A stretch of 64,000 bases of DNA from Leptasterias polaris (taxonomy: Eukaryota > Echinodermata > Asteroidea > Forcipulatida > Asteriidae), in NCBI GenBank assembly GCA_037783415.1, contig JAZGTN010000059.1, forward strand, positions 3,472,001 to 3,536,000, written 5' to 3'. This document shows positions 24,699 to 37,841 of the stretch, piece after piece (the stretch's first letter is position 1; each line of letters opens with the position of its first letter). A program made the position numbers and the translations under genes. The notes under the pieces were generated by a model. It saw nothing but the letters and a program-made list of their open reading frames with translations. It made no database searches and was not told the origin of the DNA.

Positions 24699-24852
24699 TC
24701 CCAACCAAAGGACGAAGTAATAATGGATTTGTAAACGTGTCTTGCTTAAGGACACAAGTGTCTCGACCGGGACTCGAACCCACAATCTTCTGATCAGAAA
24801 CACTAGAGCTCAAGTCCAGTGCGCTTGACCACTCGGCCATGATGACACGCCA
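24699..24852 (-). mobile_element. tRNA-derived SINE (Leu/Ser-like head)
   Basis: In reverse complement it reads ATGGCCGAGTGGTCAAGCGC (box A), a long variable arm with GATCAGAAGATTGTG, then GGGTTCGAGTCCCGG (box B) and the family extension ACACTTGTGTCCTTAAGCAA. It is a head-bearing copy of the family at 39440-39822. Confidence 0.87.
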
Positions 24853-25009
24853 GCCTAATGGATTGAGTTGCAATGAATAAAACATTCTCTTGCAATGTGA
24901 AATGAACTCAATGCCAGCAGACGTCGGTGATTTCTGACATGTTATCTGAGATCCGGGTACTGAGCTTCGTTTTTGGCATTGGTGCTGAGTGCTAACATCT
25001 GACAGTAGT

Positions 25010-25385
25010 CAGGGCTCAAATTTGGGGAGAAAATCCACAAGACTACAGGGCTTGTAGCTCAAAATCTTTACTGGACCAGACATTTTTTAACAAGACCAGA
25101 TTCAAAATGTGAAAATCAAAAATTGCTGACACAGTTTAACATGCACTTGACTGCTTTTATATGAACCCGAACTGAGACAAGTAAGAGAAGAGTATACATG
25201 TACTTGATTACTCATAGAATTGAAAGATAATATTTCAGACCCAAAGTTAACACTTGAACATAATGTGTTTCTGTTATTCAATTGAAAAACACAAGACCAT
25301 CGGACTTGTTAGGTCATAAGTTTACTGGCCCAACACTGAAATTACTGGCCTCGGGCCTGTGGTCCAGTGTAAAATTCGAGCCCTG
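25010..25385 (+). mobile_element. MITE with CAGGGCTCRAATTT ends
   Basis: CAGGGCTCAAATTTGGG and AAAATTCGAGCCCTG form the terminal inverted repeat of a 376-bp element with interior ACAAGACTACAGGGCTTGTA. The ends are hAT-like. Related copies lie at 8944-9373, 26958-27330 and, fragmentary, 5960-6068 and 41740-41990. Confidence 0.75.
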
Positions 25386-26040
25386 AGAAGTTCATGGTTT
25401 CAAAGTGCAGACAATATCTAACCAGAAAATACCAGCAAAGGAAACATAACACACAATCCGGATTTAGAAAAATTATAGTACTGGTGTAATAAGATAAGAA
25501 ATAGCTGTTTAAATGTACAATTGCAGTACTACATGTACAATTTACATGTACATTGTACAGTTGCAGTACTACATGTACAATGCATTTCCCATTAAAGCTG
25601 GGCCTGCCGTTGAAATCTAAAATGTTTGTAAAACTTTGTAATCATGTTATACATGTATGATCTGTAAACTAACACACTACATTGAAATTTCATTACTATC
25701 TAGTAGCAATTTGGTTTGAAGATGGCAATTATGTTAAACAAGTTTTAAATTAAAGAGTACAAATCTTTTCCAATCCACTGTTGCTACATGTACAATGTAA
25801 AATTAGACAATGTGGATAAATTATAACCAACTTGAGAAGAAAATCCTTTGTTTGTTATTTTATTATTGAAGTGAGAAAAAAAATTGAAAGTACTGACTAA
25901 AGCACAATTAATTTACAACAACAAAATTGGTTGTATCGTATACTTGGGTGTGATCCTTGGCTACACGGCAGTTTACGGTTGAATGGCTTCTGACTGGCAC
26001 CCCCCCCGAACAAGGATATTGACAAAATAGGGAGACCGCC

Positions 26041-26125
26041 ATCATAGGGCTAGATAGCTCAGTTGGTAGAGCGCCGGCACATCAATCCGGAGGTCGTTGG
26101 TTCAAATCCCGCTCTAGTCAATTTT
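26041..26125 (+). mobile_element. tRNA-like sequence, probably a SINE head
   Basis: From GGCTAGA (26048) the sequence folds as a tRNA: the 7-bp acceptor pairs with TCTAGTC (one G-T), the D arm is GCTC...GAGC, the T arm is around GGTTCAAATCC, and the discriminator is A. The anticodon arm CCGGC-ACATCAA-TCCGG has a mismatched closing pair and lacks U33, so it is unlikely to be a working tRNA. A SINE or pseudo-tRNA explains it better. Confidence 0.6.
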
Positions 26126-26957
26126 TCCTTGTTCAACCCAAAATCACTTTTAATTTGTGATAATTTGGGGCCCTACTGAGTTAACATTGATCGGTACTTC
26201 TTAGTACTTCTTGGCTGCAGTAACTAGTCCCTAAATAAATGAGAATTTGTGGCCCAAATTAAGCATAATCCCTTCTCTGATTTTGATAGTAAGACTAACT
26301 TACATAATAAGATATGATAGATAGTCAACGTACATCAGTGAATCACAGATCATGCTCTGCAGCTAAAGAAATAGTACAAGCAAAACTACCCCATGCAGTG
26401 CATAAAGAACCCAGGACAGGCTTTCTGCCTTGGCACTATATATACATGTAGACAAGGGAGGGCTCTATGATTTGTAGCACTTTCCCTGAAGGTCCATTCT
26501 TGAGTGTCATTGTGGGCACAATAACATAATTTCCCATGGATAATACCCACTACAGCAGACCTTCAGAGATTCTAAAGACTAGAATGCAGCTTGCACTAAG
26601 GTTCAACTTTGACTGTATTCACTATTATGCACAGGCCCTTTTAGAAACTAGGGTTTGAGCTTTGGGCTCCAGCTTTATGCTCCATTGAAAACATGAGCTT
26701 TCTGTACAAGGTTTCAAACAGTAGGATGGAGCCTAAGCCATAGCCCAAGCCAAAACTTAGTTTGGAAAGGGCCATACTACCTGGGTCACTCCCAATATTA
26801 TGGGGGACTGACTCAATCAGTTACATGTACATGCAAGTCTGATGATGCTCCACAGAGGCAATGGCGGAGACAGCCACCATGCCCCAAATTATTGCCTTGT
26901 TGCCCCTTGAAATGTTCCACAAGAAATTAAGAAAGCCCTCATAGAGTGGGCCCACAA

Positions 26958-27330
26958 CTCTGGGCTTCAATTTGCAGGGAAATCCACAAGGGCTTGTAGC
27001 TCTGAATTTTTTTGGACCAGAATAGATTTGTACAAAGACCTACATGTACATGTAAATCAAAATGAAATAAAAACAACTGTCTACACAGTTGACCATAAAC
27101 TCAGAGAGGATATTACCTAATAAGAGAATTAATGGTGGTACATGTACTTTGATACAGAATTGAAATAATTTTATCAGAATCAAAATTTGAACACATCTTT
27201 TTTCAAATATTAAATTAGACTTAACACTGAACTGAAAAATACAAGATTGCCAGACTTGTCCAGTCGTGAGTTTACTGACTATGACGCTCAAATCACTGGC
27301 CTTCGGTCAAGTGTAAATTTCTAGCCCTAT
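26958..27330 (+). mobile_element. MITE, GGGCTYSAATTT family
   Basis: CTGGGCTTCAATTTGCAGGG at the left and TGTAAATTTCTAGCCC at the right enclose the interior ACAAGGGCTTGTAGCTC and CTTGTCCAGTCGTGAGTTTA shared with 25010-25385. Confidence 0.65.
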
Positions 27331-28359
27331 ACTAAGGAAAAGCTGCCTGTGCCTCTGCCTCTACAAGAGCAAAGTATCCAGCCTTATTTACATTACATAC
27401 AAGTACACATGTTCATACAAATGTAAATGTATCAAGCTATCAACTTAAGCCTACATTCCATTTTCAGAACATCTGACAGGCTTCAGTACAATTTTAAAGA
27501 CCGCAGAAGTAAAAGTACACTGCACACATGTACACTATCACTTTTTATGTTGAAACAGAAACTTGCGAAGTAAATGTAATCAGAAATCAGCAGGCATGAA
27601 TTTGAAGCCTGTAACAGTCCAACGATAAACACAGAGTACAAAATATTCCGCGGACCTCATTTCAAATCAGCTTGCTCAGGCCCAAACTTGGAAAATCATA
27701 ATACAGTATGTTATACAATGGTAAATTATTGTGAACTTTTATTGGTTGAGAACCAATCATGTGATGTGCTACAAAGACGCAACATGAGTGATGTACCCCA
27801 TGGGTACATTGCGTTGATTGTGCCATCGTTGGTTGTTTCCCGTGTCTTACACAAATAACCCCGGGTTTGAGGTTGTAATTACCCTGAAGTACTAGGTAAA
27901 TTGATTTACGCTTCTGTGCGATTTGTCGTAGGGAACAGGGAAGCAATGTTTCAGTCAATCACCATGGTTTAAAATCCCTTTGCAAATGTTTGTATCCTTA
28001 TTTTAACTGTGCCAATTTCGTCGGAATAATGTTGGAAGATTACAACAGAAGAGGAATCTGTTACCATGGTAACAAAACACTTGTTGCACACTCTACATGT
28101 ATGTTGGGGTCCATGTACATCCTCAAGGCCAAATGGCACCTGAGGCAAAGCCTTCGAGTGCCATTTGCCCCTTCAGGTGTACAAAATAATATAGGCCCCG
28201 TCACAAGAGTGTGCAACAATTGTATTTAATGCTCCAAACTGATCTCCTTACATTATCCTGTACATGTGCTGTGTAAATTACAAATCAGATATTTATAGGT
28301 TTCCACAGGATGCTCTTATTGCCATAGCATCAACCGCAACTTAAAGAGCAGTATTTAGG

Positions 28360-28576
28360 GTATCAGGTCAGCACAGTGGTTTCTTTCCCTGCCTTTCACC
28401 TGCCTTGTAGACCCCGGTTCGAATCCAACCTCAGATTGGAGCCCTGCGTGTGGATTGAGTTTTCAGTCCCTACCTGAAAAAAAACTGAGCATTTCTTCGT
28501 TTCCTATTATTCATCCTGTTGTTAGTGCTACATGTACTTGTTCTGTTGGATGTGTAATAAAATAAAATAAAATAAA
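28360..28576 (+). mobile_element. Second SINE type with (AAAAT)n tail
   Basis: A box-B motif GGTTCGAATCC at about 28421 follows a degenerate A-box-like GTCAGCACAGTGGT, and the unit ends in a microsatellite of AAAAT repeats (28556-28576). This layout (Pol III head, body, short simple-repeat tail) is typical of SINEs. The family is not identified. Confidence 0.6.
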
Positions 28577-30064
28577 TGTAAGTTCAATTGAAAGTTGTTT
28601 GTTGTTTTTTTGTTTAGTTTTTTGGGGGTGTGTTGACAGTTGCAGTCCTTGGCTATACACATACATGTAGGCCTGTTATGTACTTCATATTAACCCTAAC
28701 TCCCAAAGCATTTTTACTAGAATCCATCCCTAACCCAACACATTCCAACAGCTTATACTACCATGAGATGGGAACTGTACCCAATCTTAGGGGGACGATA
28801 CACAACCTAACAAGCTCCAACAGGCCTTTTTTGTTTGATTTTGTTGGAGTGTGTACACTTGGCATGTGCAAAATTTGATCAGTGAAATCACACAGTACCC
28901 AACATAACATAATCCAACAACTATCTCATTAGACCATGGAGGAAAGAGCAATGCCAGACATGTACATTTCACACATCCACCATACCCACTCAATCAAATT
29001 CCAACACCATTACTTAGCAGCAAGGATACACAATCCCACAGAATCAAACACCCAATCCTAACTTCACTGTACTTAACCTAACAAAATTAAACACTTTGTC
29101 CTGTTTGAATTTGTAGGGTTAGGGATTGTTAGGGTTAAGGCAAAACATAAAATTTAGAAGAGAAACACAAGTTTAACTGCAGTTTGACCTACTTTACAAT
29201 TTATGCCTCTAAATGACCTTGCTGTACACTATCAAGTGGGATTGAAATGCTTTTATAAAGACTTAGTGAATTGCTGTCATTCTTTTCTTTATTAGGTGTG
29301 AAAGACTGAATAAAAAGAGAAGAATGACATTGCACAAACAGGAACCATGTTTACAAAGCACCTTGGCTGATAACATAAACACTCAACAGGCACCTGCAGA
29401 AGGTGTCAGAAGGAATTATAAACTGGTTTCAGCATGTCAGTTGAAGTCATTTCTGAGATTTTATCTTGTAAAATAAGTTCTCAACCAAGTCTGGAATCTA
29501 ACGGACAGACAGAGGCCAGGGAGACTACATGTATGTTCCCTCTGTTACATTGTGTTACCCAGAGGGATGTCTGGGTGTCTTTTGGACACCCTGTTTTATC
29601 AGTAATTAAGGCTACATGTACATGTAAATGAATTAGGAGTGAACAAATTGGACACCCATTTTTTTTTTCCCCCAGCAAATTGTGACACCCCTTTACAAAA
29701 TCCTGGCTTAAACCTTGCTCTGTTGCGCTGATCTTTGCCTTCAAGTTGGTGCCCTTTCAAAAGTTAAGATTTTCTAATGGAAGTGCCCTTTGCACAATGA
29801 AAATGGCCTTGCTCTCTCAAAGATGAAATTCCAGGCGTACTCAACTCACTAGACATCATCAAGAAATTTAAAAGTGGCCATAAAGAATTGTTAATTTTGT
29901 TTAATTTTAAAAAAAATCAAAGAAAGGGTGGCTTGGTGGTCCAAAGAAAATAGATGAAAATCTAAAATTTCTTTTGGTTTTAAAACCAATAATTCTGTTT
30001 TTAAATACTCAAGATGACATACATAACTTTTGATACTATTTTATTATAAGAGATCTCAGTCATA

Positions 30065-30760
30065 ACAGGGTTTCCCCTTAACTTTTCTAGTGACTGGCCA
30101 GCAGGACCAGTTTGTTTGTCTTTTCACTTGTCAGTCAGCTTTTTCACAAGTCCATTATCCTTACGAATGGACCACTTGGAGAGAATTTTTACTGGTCCTA
30201 CGGTGTTTTAACTGGCATTTGGCCAGCCGACCACTGTTAAAGGCACTGGACACTATTGGTAATTACACAAAATAATTGTTAGCATAAAAACTTACTTGGT
30301 AACGAGCAATGAAGAGCTGTTGATAGTATAAAACATTGTGAGAAACGACTCCCTCTGAAGTAACGTAGTTTTTGAGAAAAAGGTAATTTCTCACTAAAAT
30401 AAAAAAGACTTCAGTGAGGCCTTTTATTACAGGCATCTGAAAGCACACAAATTTGTGCAACAAGGGTGTTTTTTCTTTCATTATTCTCTTGCAACTTCGA
30501 TGACCAATTGAGTCCAAATTTTCACAGATTTGTTATTTTATGCATATGTTGGGATACACCAAGTGAGAATACTGGTCTTTGACAATTACCAAAGGTGTCC
30601 AGTGCCTTTAAGGGAGAACGTTGCATAAGTTGGAGAATCAAATGTTTGTGTGTGAAGGGGGGGGGGATACTAAAAGGGCATTTCCATGGGGAAAAGAGAC
30701 ACAACTCAAAGCAATCAAAACTTCTAAAAATTACCATTATTTTGAACTTTGTTTTGCTTG
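30065..30760 (+). repeat. Dispersed repeat (GACTGGCCAGCAGGACCAGT) interrupted by a MITE
   Basis: The segment TAGTGACTGGCCAGCAGGAC...GGCCAGCCGACCACTGTTAA (30089-30240) matches 33155-33362 and, in reverse, parts of 34320-34560. It continues GGGAGAAC after the MITE at 30237-30611, where the 33-kb copy runs straight through. The right limit is uncertain. Confidence 0.6.
30237..30611 (+). mobile_element. TTAA-flanked MITE inserted into another repeat
   Basis: A 375-bp element bounded by TTAA on both sides, with ends AGGCACTGGACACTATTGGT and (reverse) AGGCACTGGACACCTTTGGT. Its reverse relative is at 33937-34312 and a same-strand copy is cut by the window end at 63906. TTAA target duplication points to a piggyBac-type transposase acting in trans, by family analogy. 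Confidence 0.87.
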
Positions 30761-32144
30761 GAGAATTTATGACGACTGCTTTTGTATCTATGAGGGATCC
30801 TTACATTCAGAATATTACTGTGAAATAATGTCTGGAATGTAATAATTAGGGTTCAGAGTCTGCAGATCAAGCTTCCGGAAGCACTGTAGCCTTGTCTAAA
30901 AAAATAAAAAAATAAAAATAGAATTCCAAATGTATGTCACGGTTGAAATGTTGTGTGGCCATGGTAACATGACGTATTGAAAACTGACAATGCTGTGCAC
31001 CCTAAAAGAGGAAATTACAAATCGAATTGTCTTCGATAACAATAGAACCAACGCAAAACAAACACAGTGTTTTCAAAGGGCTTTATAAGGCCACTGTTCA
31101 ACAATAAATAATGCATAATGTAGGGGGGGCGGGGATTAAACTGATCCCTGCCTTTAACACAGATTTGTTTCATAATCTAGGTCATCACTCATCAAGTCAG
31201 AATTTCAATTAAAAGAATAACAAATAAATGAATCAAATTTGATTAAACGGAAAGTACTTCCTCTTGCTGGTGCAGTTTTCAAGGTACTTTTTTTTGTAGG
31301 GTTATACAATGGCAATTAATAACCCCAAAATATGTGCAAGTGTTATTTCTATCCCAACGAAACCTTGTTATAAAGATGGTAATGGTAGTAAGCATCCTGC
31401 AAAATTATTTCGTCAAAAATTCCCCCTTTATTAATAAAAGTTTGTGGAAAAGCTTGAATCTCCTAAACACACCTCAGGGAGATTTTTGGAGTACAAATTT
31501 CAGTGGTGTTCGTTTGCGAATACTGAGGCTAGAGAATAGAGATGCAGTTGGTACCCGCTGTCACCTTGCTAAACCTGGATTGATTAGACGTTCATGATGA
31601 AAGTACTGTGACATTTTGCTGCTGTTTTTTCAACAAGTACACACTGTATTCAGCTGAAACTTTCACATGTGAATTTTATTGTATATTTCTTCATTATTTT
31701 GACTATATCAGTATTACATTGAAAAAACACAATCTACAATGTATGACCCCAGCTTGAAACAATTAGTCAAATTTACAAATCCCTTTCAGTGGACAATAAC
31801 TTGTATGAAATTAATTTAAATATTAACTTTCACTCTGACAGGGTGATCCTTCCTCACTCCTCAAACCCCCCCCCCCCCCCCCCCACCAAAACAGGTCCAG
31901 ATGGTAACTCAACACCCAAACAGTTGGACTCTGATTATGTTGGTAAGCCTGATTCCAGTACGTAAGGCACATATTCAATTCAGTGGTGTATTTCAGTCCT
32001 AAGTGCAATGTAATCAAACAAAACAATACATGCTGATGGAATCTGAGCGACTGGAGATGGTTAGGGTTGGTAATTCACTTCCATACCATCTCTTGCCAAG
32101 AAAAGGTACTTTCATTGGCAAACCTCAGGAAAAGAAAAGAGAGT

Positions 32145-32505
32145 TTAAAGGGAGCATAAGCCTTTGGTAGTTACACTGTACTCCAAAATTGAATGACCAT
32201 AAACTTACTTGACTAAGAAGCACTGCAGCTAATGATATGATAATGAACAATTCCCTTCAAAGGAATACGGTTTTAGAGATTCAAAAACATTTAAATCTGA
32301 TAAATGTTTCTGCAATCCTGCATGAAAAATTTGTCAGATGATGTGTTCCAACACATCCGCTCCAGAAATTAGGCGATATCTAAAAAAATGCTACCACCTT
32401 TTGAAAAGAAATTTTCACAGGGTAGTTTTATTGTTGATCTACATTCACACAGGATTAAAACAATAGAGCGCTTCCAAAACCAAAGGTGTGTATACTATGC
32501 CTTAA
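32145..32505 (+). mobile_element. TTAA-flanked MITE, divergent subfamily
   Basis: TTAAAGGGAGCATAAGCCTT at the left and ACTATGCCTTAA at the right, length 361 bp. It shares the layout but little internal sequence with the 30237 copy. GGCGATATCT and ACACAGGATTAAAACAAT are shared with 47018-47386. Confidence 0.7.
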
Positions 32506-33936
32506 AGACAAAAAGGAAGACAATTGTTGACATGTACAAGTATGTGTAGCTGAATCACTTCTCAATTTTATCATTCCACCAAACCATTCACATTAGGGAG
32601 GCATTCAAAGTCAGTCCAGCTATGAAATTGAAATTTGACATTAAAGTAAAGAAGTGCTCAACGATGGACCATCTTCAACTACATTGTACAGCCCTCCTCC
32701 GAAACATCATTCACATCTATCTTCTACCCATCTTCTACCCACATCTAATCTGTAACATTCTTCAAATGCTATGCATGTATGTCAGCTGTCCCTAAAAATA
32801 AACTGGTCTGTGGACAGCTAGCAGACAGTGTCCGGGAATGTGCCCTGCTCAGACACTCGACTTCAAGCTCCTACAGCCTCACAATGCAAACATGGCAGAA
32901 CAAACCACACGTACATGTACATTGTAGGTCAAGGGGCCTTCGTAAATGTACGAGCACACTATGTGTTTATGTATCTAGATATAAACAGGGTTATGAGTAC
33001 TGTAAATCACTCTGTCGCAAAGACCAAATATCTAATGTGCCCGACTGATATTAAACATAGAACTCTTGCTGTCACCAAGCTCATGTAATATTGCTACAAT
33101 GTACATCTACGACCATTTCCCTGATTAAAACAATAAAACATCTACCAGGGTTTGCCCTTTTTTAGTGACCGGCCAGCAGTACCAGTTAGCTTGTTATTTT
33201 ACAAGTCCACCATTTTTTTCACTAGTCCATATTTGAATTGAGATTGGGACGCTTTTCAACATTGAACTTCTCAATCAGACCACTTTGGTGATTTCTGACT
33301 GGTCCTCGGGTGTTTTAACTGGCATTGGCCAAGGCCAACGGACCACTGTTATGGGAGAACACTGTAGTATTGTTTCTCTATTAATTTATTGTACAATGTA
33401 TATTATCAGAGAAAAACTAAAAAATTTATCGGACAATATTCTGTGTGAAAATATGTAACCCCCTCCCACACCCATCCCCAGGGCTATGTCTAAAACAGCT
33501 ACATGAACTTTTCATTACACAAAAGCACAGTGCATTGGTGCACTTTTTTGACATTCAGAGATTAAGGATATTACACAATGGCCATTCATATGAGGAACCA
33601 TCCAATTAAGACATTACAGTAGCTGAACTGTATTTGATCTTCTTGACACGTTTCGCTTGGTGAGTACGTACACATCTGGCATTGCTTCAAATGACACCAC
33701 TGTGGGTTTTTTTATTTCAATTATACATTTTTTCAGAGGACAAATAAAAAAGCACGATTAAAAATAGGGCTCACTGCTGGACAACAAAATCAGGAAGTGG
33801 AAGCTGGGCGTACTCGATGTGACATGCTGTGACCAAAGTACACGGTCATTCAAGTGGAGGTCAAAGTCAACATTTCAATTAGTGTGGATCCAATTATATA
33901 CAGAAGCTAAAATATATGCCAACAAGATAAAAAGCT

Positions 33937-34312
33937 TTAAAGGCACTGAACACGTTTTGTAATTGTCAAAGACCAGTATTCTCACTTGGTGTATCCCAAC
34001 ATATGCATAAAATAACAAGCCTGTGAAAATTTGGGTTCAATTGGTTATTGAAGTTGCAAGAAAATGATGAAAGAAAAAACACCCTTGTTGTACAAATTAG
34101 TGTGCTTTCAGATAGGAATAAAAGGCTTCTGGCCAGAAGTCTTTTATTATTTTAGTGAGAAATTACCTCTTTCTCAAAAACTACGTTACTTCAGAGGGAG
34201 TCGTTTCCCACAATGTTTTATACTATCAACAGCTCTCCGTTGCTCGGTACCAAGTAAGTTTTTATGCTAATATATATTTTGAGTAATTACCAAACGTGTA
34301 CAGTGCCTTTAA
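33937..34312 (-). mobile_element. TTAA-flanked MITE, reverse copy of the 30237 element
   Basis: A 376-bp element with TTAA at both ends. It is reverse complementary to 30237-30611 over its full length, including ACCAGTATTCTCACTTGGTG and CTACGTTACTTCAGAGGGAG. Confidence 0.87.
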
Positions 34313-35619
34313 GAGTGTGGTTAAGTTTCATCTCACTTGGGCGTTTTAACCAGTATTCTTTTCACAAATGTTTAAATAAAACAACTGAGAAGCAGTCCAA
34401 ATTCTCTCCAAGTGGTCTGGCTGGCTGGTTCAGTTTAGCATGTATTGAAAAGAAAATCTATTTAACATGAAATTTGGATGAATGAAAAAGCTAGACTGAT
34501 GCAACGACAAGCTAACTGGTCCTGCTGGCTAGTCCCTAAAAGCGTTAACCGCAAATCCTGTAATATAGTGTGTTTGTGGATCCAAGCCTGGAATAACATG
34601 GAGGTCATGGCCTCTGTTGCCTTAATCTTGGCCTTGGTGCCCCTTTAAAAGTTTCCCACAGACTTCAAGGTTTTCGAATGAAGGATGTAGGAAGAGTTGG
34701 GCAATGTGTAAGTAATGCCCCAAGAACGTACAAGCCGACCTCTATACAAAAAAAGTACTTATGATTGAATTGAAATCACTCCAACCCCAACTACTACAGT
34801 ACTGTGGAGTATACTTGTACATGTACACATGTACAGACCCTGGGCCTGGACCATCTACAAAGAACTGGCAGCAAAGAATGTTGGACAAAAGCAGAGGATT
34901 ATGAAGTCTTTATTTGCTTTTCTTCTTGACCCTACTGGGGTGTGATATTATAGATCCATGACTCAACTTTATTACAGACCTGGAAAAACTAATAATTAGG
35001 GCCCAAGTCTTGATCACTAAAAAGTTACATGTAATCAATCCATAGGCCTACACAGTTTGAACTACGTGTAGGTGAGCTCTACCACCTCCTTCACTTTTGG
35101 GTTTCGAACTGTTTAATTAATCTACGTGAAATAACTGAGTGCTTTCGTGCTTTCATTCTGTTTCAATAAAAAAACTTTTCTTACACTGTGACCATTAACA
35201 GAGTGCCAGGCTATATGTACAGGGAACAATACGTTGAATGAAATAAGTTGGTCAAGACAAGGTTATTCTGGTTCAATTGAGTAACAAATGTCTGGCATCA
35301 TTCAAAGTCATACAGGGCCTACATGTAGTTCACACAACCTTAGACAAATTGTCGACAAACTAATTTTGCCCCAAGTTTTTTTTAGCATGCATACCAGTTA
35401 ATATCGACCACTTGTCAACAAATGGTTGTTGTGCGAAGTTGGCCCAAGCTGCAGGTTTGACAACATGCAATGTGGTGAATACACTACACTGTACACACTA
35501 CACATCTCAGCCACCATACAAAACCTGCAGTTGATCTTGAATGGCATCAACTGGATGTCAACTCACTGTAAGATGTTCTACAAAGAGTAGGAGAGTCAAC
35601 TACTTTTAGTGGCTTCAGC

Positions 35620-36052
35620 GCTCAATTCCATCACTCAGTGACGCTCAATGTTGCCCAAACAAAGTATGTAGGACACCAAGCTAAATCAATCACAAGAACC
35701 TCCAAAAACCATTTCTGCCCTGCTGGAAAGTACCTGTTTACCCAGCCATGGGTGAAGAGAAGAACATAGTCAGGCCTAATGCTTCATTTTTAAAAGGGCA
35801 AGGGCACTACCTGTTTTCTCTTGGCAATAGGCACCTCTATGAGAAAATCGTAAATTTCTATGTAAGCAGTTCAAGTGACACCAAGGCATTGACCAGGGGA
35901 ACGGAAGCGATTGCCTCCGTGAAGTATCAAGCCTGTATAGTTAAGCATCTTGCTCAAGGACACAAGTGTCATGACCGGGATTCAAACCCACACCCTGATA
36001 ACGTAGATGCCATTACTTAAGTCCAATGCACTAAACCGCTTGGCTACGACAC
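35620..36052 (-). mobile_element. tRNA-derived SINE, interrupted by a MITE
   Basis: The reverse complement gives TAGCCAAGCGGTTTAGTGCA (box A), GGGTTTGAATCCCGG (box B) and CACTTGTGTCCTTGAGCAAG, then body sequence shared with 39440-39822. About 165 bp at 35771-35935 (ends CAGGCCTAATGCTTC and GAAGTATCAAGCCTG) is inserted in the body, flanked by CATAGT and TATAGT. Confidence 0.8.
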
Positions 36053-37745
36053 ACCATGAACACGTCCTCTACCAATTAAAAAAAAAAAATTTCCTCTTAG
36101 TACAAAGTATCCAGGTACATACAATTACATACGTTGATATGACCTTGAACATGACACCAATTCTACATGTAGCTAAAAATACCAAAAATTAAGAGTGCAG
36201 GTAAGTTTCAATTGAAGAACGTAACCACTGTCCAGCATAGTTTCTTCTTACTACATGTACTAGAGACTACATAGTATCCGGTCGGTGAGGTAGCAGGCTT
36301 GTGATGGAGACTAGCAGCTGTCAGTCCACCAAACCAGTAAAAGAGCCAGTATACCGTGGCAGCTGGGACGGAATAACAGAAAGTGCTATTCTTCACTCCT
36401 AGGTGTTGAACCGTTCAGTGTGTCAGACTTTTAAAGCATCATGTGTTCGGGTGTGAAATTTAGTGCAAGTCTGGTGGGAGATAGTGTGTCCAACCTTGCT
36501 TACCCTACTTCGAATATATCGCAGGCAACCAGAATGTGTGTGAGGGTGCGAACTTCCATGTCTGGAACATTAATCACATAAACATTTGGCATGGCGGTCA
36601 CTTGTCATTGCTGGTAGTGGTACACCATTAATTAAATTTGTTCACTCTCCATTCAAATTGAGTTAAAAATAAAATGGCGTATCCGTAATTAATTAATTTC
36701 TTTTTTAAAAGATACCTTATTTTTATCCCTAGGTCCTAGAGTAGTAGTACGGCTTGGGTTGGGATCCTAAAACTTATTTTTAACAAATGTTCATCAACAA
36801 CTAAGTTGATGAACAATTGCAAATATTTCAAAAATGCAATGTACATAATGTATTCCTAAACGAACTCACTTCTTCTGTTAGAGTTAGTCTAGAAGTAGAA
36901 CAGACGTAAATTTGTACCTAACTTACATGTAGTACTCCGACTCTGAGTCTGACTGAGTCCTGACTAAAAAATAGAATGTCCAAAGAAATTTTGAGCAAAC
37001 CAAACTACAACCACGAGAGGATAGGTAAGTGGCAATGTCACTAAAGTAAAGCAACTGCATGCTTTTAACTCAACATTTTTTACAGGCAGTAAGACTTGGA
37101 ATGGGACCCTGGGCGACACTGACACGACACTGTGCTGTGACACAGGTCGAGTTAGCCCCATTTGTGTGGCCAAGGTGCCTTTACCACACAAGTGGGTCTA
37201 ATGTCGAGTAAGTGTTCTCAACAAATTGTTAATTGGTGCGGGTGCAACCTCAACCAAATACATTAATTGTAAATGTTGAATAAAAACAGACATTACTATA
37301 GCTAGGGCACACAGCTCCGACAATCTCGGAGCTGTTGTTTTTATTTTATTTAATAATAATATGTCTATAAAAAATGTTTGTTCTTGCATATTTGTATTCT
37401 GATTCTTGGGCCGGTGTGCTCAACGGACCGACGACCACGACTGCCGGCCGAACATGCAAACTAGCTGCAAGTAAGCTCAGAAACACAAACAGTGCAAGAA
37501 CTGACCAATTAGTTTTGCCACGAATTCCAAATTAAATTGATAACACAACAGTTAAAGTCAAATATTTATTGATACTTTTGAAGAAAAAAAATCTATGAAC
37601 GTGGGTATGAGAACTCCCTTTCCGGGTCACTCGTTGTCAAAGCGATTAACAGTCAATCATCAGTACGGTAACGATCAGCGGAAAGACCGCTACATTTACA
37701 CGGTGAGCCGTGTCATGTTTTACGGCAGTAAACTTAAAATTTTAC

Positions 37746-37841
37746 CTTCGTTTGCTGAACTTCCCACATGGGATCGAGCACGGTGGCCCTATCCCAGTCA
37801 TCAGCCTGGGCCATATATTCGTCATCATCGTCGAAGCTCAT
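37746..37841 (-). CDS. ACTN: Alpha-actinin start-codon exon
   Basis: The exon has 32 codons from ATG at 37841-37839 in a favourable context (ATCACCATGA). It encodes MSFDDDDEYMAQADDWDRAT then VLDPMWEVQQTK, ending exactly at a codon boundary before donor GTAAAATT. The acidic leader and the W-D-R...LDP.WE.QQ.K pattern are characteristic of alpha-actinin N-termini, immediately before the CH1 domain. The next exon begins TFTAWCN in phase 0, so the join is clean. Any upstream untranslated exon is not identifiable. The exon lies at the edge of a CpG-rich stretch (about 37400-38030), consistent with a promoter nearby. Confidence 0.95.

Larger units (their letters stand above)
17759..37745 (-). other. 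ACTN: ACTN first intron (about 20 kb)
   Basis: The intron separates the start-codon exon from the CH1 core exon. It is filled with SINEs, MITEs and simple repeats, annotated individually, plus homopolymer G or C tracts at 20338-20349, 20611-20628 and 31866-31884. I found no convincing second gene or extra ACTN exon. Long first introns commonly hold enhancers, but nothing here identifies one. Confidence 0.75.

Noticed and set aside
26048..26121. A functional tRNA gene
   Set aside because: The anticodon stem has a mismatch at its loop end and position 33 is C, not U. A SINE or pseudo-tRNA is more likely.
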